Origin: Rhabdophis nuchalis
Lineage: Eukaryota; Chordata; Lepidosauria; Squamata; Natricidae
NCBI GenBank assembly: GCA_039707465.1
Contig: CM077645.1
Span: 58,157,850 to 58,221,849, forward strand
Length of the DNA: 64,000 nt
Direction: 5' to 3'
Below the pieces are notes generated by a model that saw only the letters and a program-made list of their open reading frames with translations, made no database searches and was not told the DNA's origin. A program made the translations under genes and the position numbers. Within the stretch, counting starts at the first letter, position 1. The number at the start of each line of letters is the position of its first letter. This document shows positions 12,857 through 24,475 of this stretch, piece by piece.

Positions 12857-13440
12857 ATCTATTTATTTATTAAATTTATATCCCGCCCTTCTCCAAGAGG
12901 ACCCAGGGCGGCGCACAGGAAATTAAAATACATACAAAAAACACAATACAAAATTTAAAAACCTATTAGATCCCCATCCTGCGCTAAAATCAATTAAAAT
13001 CCCCGAATTAAAACTATCTATGGCTAGTCCCAGCGGAGGCTATGTTAGGCCGGCTAGGTGTGTTTTTAAACACTGGCGGAAGAGGCGGAGGTCGGTGATG
13101 GTACGAAGTTCTGGGGGTAGGTTGTTCCACACGGCAGGGCCCGCCACAGAGAAGGCCCTTCCCCTGGGTGTCGTCAGTCGGCATTGTCCGGCCAATGGCA
13201 CCCTGAGAAGGCCCTCTCTGTGGGAGCGTATCGGTCTAAGGGATGTATGGGCAGGAGACGGTCTCGCATATAACTAGGTCACGAGCCATGGAGCACTTTG
13301 AAGATGGTCGTCAAAATCTTGAAGCGCACCCGAAAGACCACAGGAAGCCAGTGCAGCTCGCGCAGGATTGGTGTTATATGGGAGTGCCTCGAAGCTCTCG
13401 TAATCACCCGCGCGGCTGCATTCTGAACTAATTCTAGAAT
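12857..13440 (-). mobile_element. L2 LINE 3' end, older subfamily, reverse strand
   Basis: Read on the minus strand, it encodes the L2 ORF2 C-terminal block (LVQNAAARVITR, then HITPILRELHWLPVVFRVRF) around 13290-13440. The rest of the C-terminus, a 3' UTR and the terminal hairpin next to a TTTATTTATT stretch at 12857 follow. Several frame breaks are present. The hairpin and UTR differ from the young L2 copies, so this is a separate subfamily. Confidence 0.85.
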
Positions 13441-13600
13441 GAATACACCCAAAAAGGATAGTAGCAATTCAATTCGCCATCATTTTCCCAGTAATTTCCC
13501 AATTATTATTGAATAATTGGCAACATTTGAGTTAACTTACTCATTTTCTTTTTATTTGGTATACTATACAGCTATGTTACTTGGTGAAAATTCATTACAA

Positions 13601-13733
13601 CATGGGTGTCAAACTCGCCACATCTTGTTGCTGTCATGTAATGTTTCACAATGTTTTTCCCATTCACGCAGCTGGGGGGAAAGGCCTGTACGTGATGCAT
13701 CTGGCCTGCAGGATGCCAGCTTTGACACCCATT
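13601..13733. mobile_element. hAT-like MITE with perfect 8-bp TSD
   Basis: The ends CATGGGTGTCAAACTCG and AGCTTTGACACCCATT are inverted repeats. cattacaa is duplicated exactly at 13593-13600 and 13734-13741. The interior is GC-richer than the flanks and non-coding. Same family as 8173-8306. Confidence 0.9.
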
Positions 13734-14472
13734 CATTACAAGGAATCCATTACAAGGAATCCATCTTGGAGTGAGTGCCCGGGACTGGTGGAGGCTGGCT
13801 GGCTGATAACACCTGGGCCATTAGAGGGCTGTTACGAACTAAGCCCCTTGGTCGGAAGGACAGATGGATGGGGCCTGTAATGGGATTGGACTTGACCCCC
13901 CCATCCATAAGACTCTGGATTCTGACTTTACCCCCCCCCCTCATCCTGAAGAACATCCTGCACTCAGCCACTTATTTCAGACTTGTGTTTTTGCCTTCCT
14001 GGTTTGGAACCACCCTGAGGTTTTAACGTGTACTCTAGGCGCGACCTCCTTGGCCTGCGGGAGTCTCCCCTCTCGCAGGCCTGGCCCTCCTGTCTATCAC
14101 GGGCCCACCTCGAGGACGGATTGATTATTCCTGAGAGGTGGGCGAAGCGCAGGTTGAGGGGGTTTTTAGGGAGGTTTTTAATGCGCATTTTAGGGGGTCC
14201 CAGGGAGGAGGAGGGAGGGTATGTACAGTTAGAGAGAGAGGGCCAGGCCAAGGCGACGGAGGGAAGCGGAAGAATCCGTGAGGGGGGGAGAAACACGAGT
14301 CGTTCCTGCGGAGGGCATTTCCATTCAGAAGGTCGTGGGGAGAGGCAGGTCCGAGGGGAGGCAAGTTCCATCCTCCCGGTTGGGGACAAGTAGCCGTTGG
14401 TTGCAAACGGTTGGGTGTCACAACCCCCGCAGGCTAGGTGGTCAGGGAATACAGAGCTAGGGCCTGAGGCTG

Positions 14473-15612
14473 ATGTTTTGTAACGCCAGGTCCATTGTCA
14501 ACAAAGCCCCCCTCATCCATGACCTTGTGTCAGAGGGGGAGCCGGACCTGGCTGGAATAGCGGAGACCTGGTTGGGCCACGAGGGTGGACTCCCCCTCGT
14601 TGAAATATGCCCACCAGGCTACCGCGCTTTTCATTAGCCCCGGGCCCTAGGTAGGGGTGGTGGGGTGGCGGTCATAATAAAGGAAGATCTTGAGCCGAGA
14701 GAGACCATTGTGCCACAGACTACCGGTTGTGAGTCCCTCTGCGTGAAGTGGGGCCTAGGGAGGCAGTTAGGCTTGCTGGTTGTATACCTGGCTCCCCGCT
14801 ATGTAGCAGCAGCCCTGCCCGAGCTCCTGGAGGTGATCGCTACGGTGGCAGTTGAGACCCCCAGACTTTTGGTCATGGGGGACTTTAATCTGCCATCGGT
14901 GGGCGAATCATCCGTGGCAGCTCGGGAGTTCATGGCTTCCATGACGGCCATGGACCTGACCCAATTAATTCAAGGCCCCACCCACGAGGGTGGACATACA
15001 CCGGATCTCATCTTTGTCTCTGGCCAATGGAAGAGTGATCTGGGTATAGGGGATATAGTCATCACGCCCTTGTCATGGTCAGACCACTCACTTCTCCGGC
15101 TCGATTTTCCGACCGCTGCTCCCCTCCGCGGGGAGGCGGAACCAGAGCCATCGATCTGGTTTCGCCCCAGGCGCCTTATGGACCCGGATGGGTTCCAGAC
15201 GGCGCTTGGGCCACTTCCTGTACCCCTGACCCGCGCCCCGATGGAGGACCTCGTGGCCGCATGGAACACTGCGACCACGGGGGCCTTGGATCGGGTCGCG
15301 CCCTTGCGGCCTCTCTTGCGGCGGTGAGTCGCCCCGGCTCCTTGGTTTACCGAGGAGCTGAGGGGGATGAAACGCCACAAGAGATGCCTAGAGAGAAGAT
15401 GGAGGTCTACCCGTTCTGAATCTGACCGGACACAAGTAAGAGCCCAGTTACGGACTTACATTGTGGCACTGAGAGTGGCCAAACGTCGTCATTGTGCCAC
15501 TCTCATAGCATCCGCAGAAAACCGCCCTGCTGCCCTGTTTAGGGTGACCCACTCCCTCCTCAACAGAGGGTGCGGGAAGCCCCGCTACAGGGCAGAGCAG
15601 AGGAATTTGTGA
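14473..15612 (+). pseudogene. L2 ORF2 N-terminal part: APE-type endonuclease, broken
   Basis: The frame opens with [18 protein letters not shown], the usual start of an APE-like LINE endonuclease that nicks target DNA for reverse transcription. Further motifs are AETWL, a GDFN box near 14878 and WSDHSLL near 15080. All three are expected for the metal-dependent exonuclease-endonuclease-phosphatase fold. A TAG at 14635-14637 and a TGA at 15325-15327 interrupt the frame. Both are consistent with single C-to-T changes, the second at a likely CpG (inference). The same frame continues as a basic linker (KRHKRCLERRWRSTRSES) to 15612. The RT domain lies in another frame, so a one-base indel occurred near 15555-15575. 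Confidence 0.85.
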
Positions 15613-17276
15613 CTTTTCTGCAGGAGAAAATCGCTCAGATACGGAACGAGCTAGCCCCCATTGATGGCCCAGTGGGATGCCACGAGACAGATCTTGTTTG
15701 GGAGGAATTTGACTCCGTTACTTCCGAGGATATGGACAGGTTACGTGGGCGACTGCGAGCCACCACATGTTTATTGGACCCATGTCCCTCCTGGCTTGTA
15801 CTGGCATCCTGGGAGGTGACACGAGGCTGGCTCCAAGTGGTTGTTAACGCATCCTTAAGTGAGGGTTCCTTGCCTGCTTCCCTAAAAGAGGCTATGGTGA
15901 GGCCCCTCCTTAAGAAGCCCTCTTTGGACCCAGCTTTATTAAACAACTATCGTCCAGTCTCCAACCTTCTCTTTTTGGCGAAGGTTGTTGAGAGTGTGGT
16001 GGCACAACAGTTTCCCCGTCACCTGGAGGAAGTTGATTATCTAGACCCGCGCCAGTCCGGCTTCCGGCCCGGGCATAGCACTGAGACGGCATTGGTCGCG
16101 TTGGTTGATGATCTCTGGAGGGCCAGAGATGGGGGTTGTTCCTCCATCCTGGTCCTATTAGACCTCTCGGCGGCTTTTGATACCATCGACCATGGTATCC
16201 TATTGCATCGGCTGGGGGGGTTGGGGGTGGGAGGCACCGTTTTACGGTGGTTCTCCTCCTACCTCTCTGGCCGATCTCAATTTGTGTTGGCAGGAGAGCA
16301 GAGGTCGACCTCGAGACCCCTCACATGTGGGGTGCCTCAGGGGTCGGTCCTCTCGCCTCTCCTGTTCAACACATATATGAAGCCGCTGGGTGAGATCATC
16401 CATGGTTTTGGGGTAGAGTACCACCTGTACGCTGATGATACACAGCTGTACATTTCTACCCCTAACCACCCCAACGATGCCGTAGCAGTGATGTGCCAGT
16501 GCCTGGAAGCCGTGCGGATCTGGATGGGAAGTAACGGACTCAGGCTCAACCCGACCAAGACCGAGTGGCTGTGGTTTCCGGCTGCCCGATTCAACCAGCT
16601 GACTCCATCGCTGGCCATAGGTGGCGAACATCTTGCCCCCGTGGATGGGGCGCGCAACTTGGGTGTCCTCCTGGATGCCCGGCTGTCCATAGAAGATCAA
16701 GTGACAGCCGTGGCCAGGAGGGCGTTTTACGAGGTTTGCCTGGTTCGCCAGTTGCGCCCCCTATTGGATCGGGACGCCCTTCGCACAGTCAATCATGCTC
16801 TCGTGACATCGCGACTGGACTATTGTAACTCTCTCTACATGGGGCTTCCCTTGAGGTGCACCCGGAGACTTCAGATGGTTCAGAATGCAGCCGCGCGGGC
16901 AATCTTGGGTACCTCCAGATTTGCCCACATAACTCCACTTCTGCGCGAGTTGCACTGGCTGCCTGTTGTCTTCCGGGTGCGCTTCAAGGTATTAGTCATC
17001 ATTTTTAAAGCGCTCCATGGCTCGGGACCTAGCTATCTGCGGGATCGGATCCTGCCTCATACATCCTCACAGCCGATTCGCTCCCACAGAGAGGGACTTC
17101 TCCGGGTGCCGTCCACTAGACTCTGTCAGCGGGCAACGCCCAGGGGAAGGGCTCTCTCTGTGGCGGGCCCAGCCCTCTGGAACGACCTTCCCCCCGACAT
17201 CAGAACAACCACGGACTTCCGCTCCTTCCGTCTGAAATTAAAAACTCATTTTTTCCGTTTGGCCGGCCTTGGGTAG
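15570..17276 (+). CDS. L2 ORF2 C-terminal part: reverse transcriptase, open for 568 codons
   Basis: An uninterrupted frame covering the whole RT domain and C-terminal region. Motif A, LLDLSAAFDTIDH, has its catalytic Asp at about residue 198. GVPQGSVLSPLLF lies near residue 254 and the YADDTQLY active site near 287. Thumb-like sequence follows (ARNLGVLLD, DYCNSLYMGLPL, ITPLLRELHWLPVVFRVRFK). The C-terminus ends with SFRLKLKTHFFRLAGLG, conserved in the other L2 copies. The listed Met is simply the first in this frame. The native protein would begin in the endonuclease region upstream. The enzyme would make cDNA from its own RNA at a nicked chromosomal site. All catalytic residues look present, so damage here is slight compared with the upstream half. 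Confidence 0.9.
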   Translation: MREAPLQGRAEEFVTFLQEKIAQIRNELAPIDGPVGCHETDLVWEEFDSVTSEDMDRLRGRLRATTCLLDPCPSWLVLASWEVTRGWLQVVVNASLSEGSLPASLKEAMVRPLLKKPSLDPALLNNYRPVSNLLFLAKVVESVVAQQFPRHLEEVDYLDPRQSGFRPGHSTETALVALVDDLWRARDGGCSSILVLLDLSAAFDTIDHGILLHRLGGLGVGGTVLRWFSSYLSGRSQFVLAGEQRSTSRPLTCGVPQGSVLSPLLFNTYMKPLGEIIHGFGVEYHLYADDTQLYISTPNHPNDAVAVMCQCLEAVRIWMGSNGLRLNPTKTEWLWFPAARFNQLTPSLAIGGEHLAPVDGARNLGVLLDARLSIEDQVTAVARRAFYEVCLVRQLRPLLDRDALRTVNHALVTSRLDYCNSLYMGLPLRCTRRLQMVQNAAARAILGTSRFAHITPLLRELHWLPVVFRVRFKVLVIIFKALHGSGPSYLRDRILPHTSSQPIRSHREGLLRVPSTRLCQRATPRGRALSVAGPALWNDLPPDIRTTTDFRSFRLKLKTHFFRLAGLG

Positions 17277-17411
17277 CTTCTCTCTACAGGGTCTAGCTGT
17301 TTTAATTGGGTATTTTAGCATGTTAAGGGGATTTTAGCACAGGCCCAGATTTAATTTGTTCTTAATTATATTTGTATATTTATTGTATTGTGGTTTTAGT
17401 TTTCCCTGTGC

Positions 17412-17482
17412 ACCGCTCCGAGTCCCTACGGGGAGAGGAGCGGTCTATAAATTAAATTATTCTATTCTATTCTATTCTATTC
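17412..17482 (+). repeat. L2 3' terminal hairpin and (TATTC)n tail
   Basis: ACCGCTCC (17412-17419) pairs perfectly with GGAGCGGT (17437-17444), with an inner TCCC/GGGA pair. In L2-type LINEs such as the eel element, a 3' stem-loop is recognised by the RT. The tail after it is a pentamer repeat to 17482. Confidence 0.85.
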
Positions 17483-17860
17483 AGATGAGAACAGATATTA
17501 CCTTAGAACTTTGTATCTTATGGCTATGAAATCAGCTGTTCCTTATGTGTTATTTAAATTATCGTTAAAGTATATTATCACAATATACAAAAAGCCTGAT
17601 TTTATTTTTATTCTACTTTTCTTCTTAAACATCCTCAAAGCAGAGACCTTTTCAATTTTGACACATCATTATCAATAATACACAATTTGCATTTTACCAA
17701 TACAGCCATACCTGTACACATTCTACCTAACATATTGGTATTTAATTCTATGAGTTCAAGGAACTTTGTTTTCCTGATAAGACTTACAATTGTCACCAGA
17801 TATTTTAATAGTAGCGGGCTAAAACTGGTCAGTATTACACGATAATTTGAAAATCTGTTT

Positions 17861-17940
17861 TAGCAATAGCATTTAAACTTATATACTGCTTCACAGTGCA
17901 CAGTGTACATAGTTTGGATATGAGTCAGTCTAAATTAGTA
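17861..17940 (-). mobile_element. Scrap of second-family tRNA-derived SINE
   Basis: 'tttagcaatagcatttaaac' and 'ttatatactgcttcacagtg' match the tail-proximal part of the copy at 9396. Confidence 0.55.
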
Positions 17941-20523
17941 ATCAAGCTGATTGATTTTTGTTACCAGTAATGTTTTATAAAGAAACCAGTTGTTTTAGAA
18001 ATAATTTGTTTATTGAATATTAATAAAATATTCAAATAATTAACTTTCTTACAATAAAAAAAAACTTTAGTGTCATATGTAATGATAAAAATGTATCCAA
18101 AATTATACAGTTTGGGGATATATTGGAAAATTGAAAATGTGCATTTTCTAGAACAATTTCTAGAAAAAAACATTTCTCAAAGCTTTGGTTTTTTTTAGTC
18201 TCCAAAGAGCCTGTAAGGTATACAATATAAAAGAATAGATTAATTTTCACAAACAAGATCCCTTCTATAAATTAATGAGGTTTATTTGTTGAACATTTAT
18301 GTTAAATATTCTTCATGAAATGTAGTTAAGTAAAACCAATATCTTGAGGTTCTTCATATTTTTAAAACATCATCCAGACGAGCATGTGGGACCCTTGTGT
18401 CATTAGCACTATATTTATTACTATATATATGAGGATTATCTGGGTCATAAGGAAGTACATTTATAGCTTCTCTTGGGATATGAAGTGGTAATTTGTTCCC
18501 TTGACACCTAACCTGAGGTCAGTTTCAGCAGTGGAAAACATATTTTTACAGGAAATGAAATGAAAGCACACAGCAGAAGATTAATATAGCTTATGAAGCC
18601 TGAATAAAAAAAATGCTACAGAAAAATGGCCAACAGTGTGTATTATGTATCAAAAATACAACAGTATGCTGTAGCCAAGGAGAAGTGTTCAAGCAGTGTA
18701 TTACTGAATTGATACACTGGTGTTTATGTGTCATGGAGTTATAGCCTGATGTTTTTGAAATGAGCTATTTCATGTTTCTAAAATGATATTTGTAGTTCAA
18801 TGCTTGCAACACATCAAATGGTGTCTTATTTTTTAGGCTGTCAGTATATAATAGAGTACAAGTAAAAATGGGCATAGATTCTGTGACAGAAATAAATGGT
18901 ATATCACAAGATCCATTTACTATTAGTCTATAATTTACAATAGTGTTTCCAGTGCTAAGGCACTGGTACTGTATGACATAGGTGACTCAGAAATTCATGT
19001 ACTTTAATAAAAGAGGAAATTGCAATGTTTTATTCTTGTTCCTTCTCTAGAGAATTCAATCAAATATCTTGACTTGCTATTAATCTTAATCTAGGTACAA
19101 AATATATGCATGTTATATCAAATGTAAAGAAATGTCACCACAGAATTAAGTGTGTCTTTCAACAACAACAAATAAACAAATGAAGAGCAGCAATGTCAAA
19201 ATTAGACTATCACTCATATCTATTTTTGTGTAAGGCTTTCCATATTCTTAAATGTTTTGCATGGGGGGGGGGGGGCGATATTTACATTCCTTAATGAGAC
19301 TCCATCTAGATCTGCCTGATAATCAGACCAAGCATCTCTAAAAGCAATACAAAATAAGGCAGAAGTGAGCTGTTCAATACTGTTGTTGAGAGAACTATAA
19401 AGATATTTCCAGTAGGAGTGAAGATCAATATAAAGGAGTGGGGTAAATAAAATCTTTATTTGCTAAATAAAAGCAAATAAATTGGAGGATGCTGCAGTTG
19501 CATGGATCTGGAATAATGTTTTCATTAATTGCAATGAATTCTTGGGTATATAAGGCACCTTAACCTTCAAATGGTTCTTCCCTCCTATCTACCTTTTGAA
19601 ATTTATGGTTACCATTTACACCAATTTCAATTTCCATTAATACTATGTGCAAGTGCTGTACATTTAAAAGAATTTAATCATGTCCTGGTGACAGGCTTAG
19701 CTTATTGCTGGGGCTTCACATGGAACTATCAAGTAAATTTCTTTTGAAAAGGTCAGTTTAACATTTCACAGTAGGGTCCCATTGAAGACAAATTAGATTT
19801 TACCCACTTGTCTTGGGTGAAAACACATTCCTTGTATCTGATAAAACAGGGCTGTCACTCAAAAGGTAGAGGACAGCTGTGATTGCCAGAGCATCTCATC
19901 AAAAGACCAGCTCCTTCTTGCATACACTATCAGCAAACTTGAGAGCAAAACTGTAGCTTCTAATCTCTAAACTAAAGAAAAATAAACCAGGGCATCATTT
20001 TTTAAAAATTGTACTGTTAATATTTTCTGCTATTTTACCTTTTTACATTTAACATGCATGACAAATGCTTTGTGATTCATAAGATTATAGCAGTGCTTTC
20101 CTATTCATTTGATACCCAAGCCCAAATATAGGGATCATTGTTATTATTCTCAACGATGAGAACTATTAATATTCTTGCACCACATATACTCCTGGATGAC
20201 AATGCTTTCCATCTTCAATTCCTTCCAGGTTAAAGCCCAAATCTTATCCTACATTGCCTGCCAGTCAATGACGGCTCTGTTTGTATCCAGCCTTCCTACC
20301 ACTACATGATTTTTGTGAGGCTATTTCTCCATACCTCTGCTGACTTGTTACATTTTGATTCTTCTACAAACCAGCACAATATGTTGGGATAGAAAGTTGC
20401 CTTTGTGGCAAAATGGACTTTCCAACAAAGGAAGCATAGATAATTCCTCCTGGAATCAGGAATTATCACCAACCATTTGGAAAACAGTTTTTTTAATCAT
20501 ACTACTGCTGTCTACTTTCCTAA

Positions 20524-20590
20524 AGCATCAAAGAAACCCATTATAATTAAGTGAAGCTGAGCTTAATAGTTATAAATTCTGTAGAGAAAA
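20524..20590 (+). repeat. Dispersed repeat, copy 1 of an inverted pair
   Basis: 'ataattaagtgaagctgag' plus about 25 bases on each side match, in reverse complement, the sequence at 38255-38328. Family unknown. Confidence 0.6.
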
Positions 20591-21205
20591 CCAATACTCC
20601 AAAGATACATTGGGGGAGTAATGTCATCATTTGTTCACTTCAGGTTTATTGCAATCCTTTGTTGGATTTGAATACCTGTCTCAAAAAATGTTTAATGTAT
20701 GAATTATATTGAACTCTTTTACTGCTTTTGTTTTCTCATTATATATAAAAGGTCAGAAAAAATGTAGATGTAATCTTACAATGCTACATAAAGACTTGGG
20801 TTATAAATTATATATAAAAGAGCATTGTATAAAATAAAGGAGTCATTTGAATGAAAAGTTTCTTTAATTGTACATAGATATGCTTTGCATAATTACAATT
20901 ATAATCTTCTAGATCTATTGCCAATTAAATGAAAAGAAATAGATAAAATAAGCAATGATAATTGATGCTGAAAAGATAGTGGAATATGTAGGTAAAGTAA
21001 AATAAGAGATTTGGGTTTTGTTTTTTTAAGAAGAAAGTGAAATTACAGTGGTTGCCATGTATTATTTATAGGTAGCTCAAACTTAGTATTATATTTTAAA
21101 CTATTAATATAAACTCTAATTAGTAACACTAAAAATTATTTTTTTCCAAAAAGGTTTCTAAGCATATACATATATTTGTACCTTCATTTTGACATTAATT
21201 TAAAG

Positions 21206-21340
21206 CAGGGGTCTCCAACCTTTGCAACTTTAAGTCTGAAGGACTTCAGCTCCCAGAATTCTCCAGCCAGCAAACCTGGCTGGAGAATTCTGGGAGCTGA
21301 AGTCCTTCAGACTTAAAGTTGCAAATGTTGGAGACTCCTG
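21206..21340. mobile_element. Near-perfect palindromic hAT-like MITE with perfect 8-bp TSD
   Basis: The arms begin CAGGGGTCTCCAACCTTTGC and fold back over almost the whole 135 bp, with only a few bases at the centre unpaired (around 'ccagcaaacctgg'). The duplication atttaaag is exact at 21198-21205 and 21341-21348. The core is shared with 12460-12558. Confidence 0.92.
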
Positions 21341-21348
21341 ATTTAAAG

Positions 21349-23533
21349 GACATGAAATAGTATTTTTTTACATTTTTTTAAAGACCATATTGAAGATTTG
21401 CTTCAAAGACATGTTGCTCAACAATTTCAGGGGGAGAAACTGTGTAAAGAACTTATTTTAAGAACTAACGACTTAAAGAAATATTTTGGAAGGTTAAAAA
21501 TTGTCTGTCAGGGTGCTGATGTCAGCTCTTCACTCTTATTTTACTGAAGGATTTATCTGAGCCTGCTATGTTTTTTGCAGATACTTTGGTGGGATATTTT
21601 CTGCCAAAAAATAAATAGAAGGGATATAATCCCATCACTTTTCCTTCACATTCAGAACTTTAAATACTACTAAATACTATTCTTCTAACCCTAGCTACTT
21701 AGTTAGAAATTGGAAGATTGATATTAGGGCTATCCAGTTCTTCCTCATAAAGTATTTTTCTTTGTGATGCTTCACAGCTCTGTGTTCATTCTCAGATTTA
21801 ATGTCCATATGAAATTCCACCTAATTTGTTACATTTTGTTATACTTTGAACACCACTGCAAAGATTTCATTATTTTTCCTTGGTTTTAAACTAGAGTGTA
21901 ACCGGCTTTTTAATTTTTTTTTCTTGATGGTTTCTAAATCTCTAAAACATTTAAACTAAACCAATAAGCTAATTATCAAACATTGATAATGGAGTCCATA
22001 AAAATTGGATCAAGTACTAGTATTGAGAGGTTTTTCCATAAACACTGAAATTGTATGCATGTCTGTTTGTGTTTTGTCTTTTATCACTGGTATCCATCCA
22101 TGAAGGATTAACCAAAAAGATAAAAGAGAAAGAAACTAAGTCATATGAGAAATGGATGAGAATGCTGAATATATTTAGCCTTGAGAAAAAGATGAAAAGA
22201 CTAGTTTTCAAATTTCTGAATGACTGTTATACAGATAAGGAAGAAAGTTTGTTCTCAGTTCTCCAGAGGCAGCAGTAGGACAAATGAGTAGAAATTTCAT
22301 TTTGATGTTAAGAAGAAATCTAATGCTTATAACTGCTCAGCAGTGAAACAGACTGTTTCAAAAACTGGTGGGTTCTTCTTTCATACAAGTAAACAGATGG
22401 CATATATGCATTTTGTTTATAGCAATTTGTCAAGAGTAGATAATATCCAATATTTCTTCCATGTTTATGACTGTCAGAAACCAGATAAGTATTTTTCCCT
22501 CCCCAACTGCTCTCAAAGAAAGCTTATAGATGCTAACCCAATTACAAATTGAGCCGTGGGATACAATTCTGGATCGAATCATATTTTAAATATAAATCAT
22601 TAGTTATAGTCTTGAAAAATAAAACATCACATTTTTAGTCTGTATGAAAGTTTTTGCCCAGTTCCAAGGCTTTTCTTTTTAAATGGAGAATAGGTGGTCA
22701 CTAAGTTTGATAATATTTAGAAGATCTAGTTGCCTTTGTCTTTTTCTTCATCAATTTGTTTAAATTCTGGAGGTTTTAAATAATTGTTAACTTAAGCTAG
22801 ACTTGGTTCTATTTGGGTGATTTGAAAAATAATCATTTTTGAGAAGGGAAATGGAATATTCATACTACAATAGCTTGTTTTACATTGGGAACTCAGGAAA
22901 ATATTACTACTCCTAGTATGCTAGCTGATGGTACAAAACAAGCTTCAAATAACACATTCAGTTTTAAATATGAAGGAGCTATATTGCTTTTTCCACATTC
23001 ATTGCAGATCTTGTTGCTCTTTTATTGTTTTCCACATTAACAAAATTTTATTATAGTAATAATTTTCATGGATTACAACCTTTTTAACTGATTCTATAAA
23101 CTGTGTGTGAGCAAAAACCCACAGAGTACAAGGAGTTACAAACTTATTTCTATTCAAATTGACTGAATTGAAACAGCAAACCATTCGCCATGAGGAATAG
23201 AAATTGATATTAACTAAATTGATTAGTTTTAAATTAATAAATCTTTCTAAAACTTCTCAAATTCGTCTGCTGGTTCCTATAATTAAAATAAAATAAATAT
23301 GTGGGAGAGTCACTGATTTTAATTATAAAATGAATCTAAAGTTTATCATGATACAATGCTGAAAATATATTATGTACATTGTAATCAATGCATGGAAGAT
23401 TTGAGTCCTTTCTGATTTCTTTGCATTTTTTCTAAATTCAAATATTTTACTTTTGAAAAAGTTAGATGAAGTTCCACGACCTAAGAAACACTTTGCCCAT
23501 AATGTCATGTATGGGAACATAAACTTCCCAAGT
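21349..23533. other. AT-rich DNA, no recognised feature
   Basis: No gene or named repeat seen. Open frames up to 75 codons show no domains. Confidence 0.5.
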
Positions 23534-23541
23534 CTATATGC

Positions 23542-24467
23542 CAGTGATGGCAAACCTTTTTGTTGCTGAGTGCCAAAAATGTGAGTGCATGTGTGCAATA
23601 GTGCATCTGAGTGCCAACACCCATTGAGTGCGGGCCCAGCCCTCTGGAACGACCTCCCCCCAGATATTAGGACCACCACGGACCTCCGCTCCTTCCGTCT
23701 TAAATTGAAAACACACTTTTTCTGCCTTGCCGGCCTGGGATAGCTACTCCTCTGTTTTTAGGGTTTATTGGGGATTTTTAGTTAGATAGTTTTAATGGGT
23801 ATTTTAGCACAGATCACTTAATTTAATTTATTTTTAATGAAATATGTATATAGTTTATTGTTCTTATTCCTCCTGTGCACCGCCCCGAGTCCCTGTGGGG
23901 AGAGGGTGCGGTTTACAAGTAATAAAATTATTATTATTATTATTATTATTATAATGCAAAGCATGTCCCCATATGTGCACACAACACACACACACACATG
24001 CTCTTCCCACGTGTGCCACACTGCTTGCCTCCTAGCTGAGCTTGATATTTCCTTTAGAGGGTCAGGGAGGCCATTTTCACCTCCGGAGCCTGGGCTAGGC
24101 AAAAAACAGGGCCAATGGGAAATTTGGAAATGATACATTTCTGGCTTCTAGAGGGCCTCCAGGGAGGCTAGGTTGGGCCATTTTTCCACCCTTCTCAGGC
24201 TTCAGGAAAGCCTCGGGAGTCTGGGGAGGGCAAAAAATGGATTCAGTGGGCCAGCCAGAAGTTCATAAAAGTTTTTTGTCCTCCCCAGGTTCCAGAGCCT
24301 TTCCTGAAGCCTGGGGTGGGAGAAAATGGCCTCCCCCGACCCTCTGGAAAGCCAAAAATCAGCTGCATGTAGCAAACATGCATTCGCTGGAGCTGACGGC
24401 TTGCTTGCCAACAGATATGGCTTCGTGTGCCACCTGTTGTATGCATGCCATAGTTTCGCCATCACCG
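23542..24467. mobile_element. hAT-like element split by an L2 insertion
   Basis: Left end CAGTGATGGCAAACC and right end GTTTCGCCATCACCG are inverted repeats. Flanks ctatatgc (23534-23541) and ctataagc (24468-24475) match at 7 of 8 positions. The interior contains 'gtgccaaaaatgtgagtgc' and GC-rich 'aggcttcaggaaagcctc' blocks shared with 25358-25698 and 61078-61451. About 325 bp of L2 3' end lies inside. No transposase is encoded. Confidence 0.85.
23628..23952 (+). mobile_element. L2 LINE 3' end inserted in a hAT element
   Basis: Starts in the ORF2 C-terminus ('cccagccctctggaacgacc'), then the 3' UTR, the hairpin 'caccgccccgagt' to 'gagggtgcggt', and an ATT tail. Being inside the hAT copy, it is the younger of the two. 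Confidence 0.85.
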
Positions 24468-24475
24468 CTATAAGC

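Larger units (their letters stand above)
13764..17482 (+). mobile_element. Long L2-clade non-LTR retrotransposon
   Basis: A GC-rich block, sharply different from the AT-rich flanks. It contains, in order, about 700 bp without a clear protein (5' UTR or decayed ORF1), an APE-type endonuclease region, a reverse-transcriptase frame, a 3' UTR, a terminal hairpin and a (TATTC)n tail. The RT motifs (LLDLSAAFDTIDH, GVPQGSVLSPLLF, YADDTQLY) are of the L2 type rather than the CR1 or RTE type. The 5' boundary is placed where GC content rises after a small ATTACAAGGAATCC duplication and is uncertain by some tens of bases. The element is not autonomous as it stands because the endonuclease and RT parts are broken by two stops and a frameshift. 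Confidence 0.9.
17483..21197. other. AT-rich DNA without genes
   Basis: Contains a SINE scrap (about 17861-17940), a 13-base G run (19263-19275) and half of a short dispersed repeat (20524-20590). Otherwise nothing I recognise. The longest open frames are about 75 codons and AT-driven. Confidence 0.5.

Noticed and set aside
13964..14421. Overlapping frames of 98-141 codons on both strands in the L2 5' region
   Set aside because: GC-rich sequence has few stops. The frames lack domains and overlap on both strands, so none stands out as ORF1.
14970..16955. Minus-strand and off-frame ORFs across the L2
   Set aside because: Shadows of the endonuclease and RT frames.
19263..19275. G runs here and at 33125 and 46944 as G-quadruplexes
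   Set aside because: Each is a single homopolymer without the four separated G tracts of a typical quadruplex; more likely simple mononucleotide repeats.
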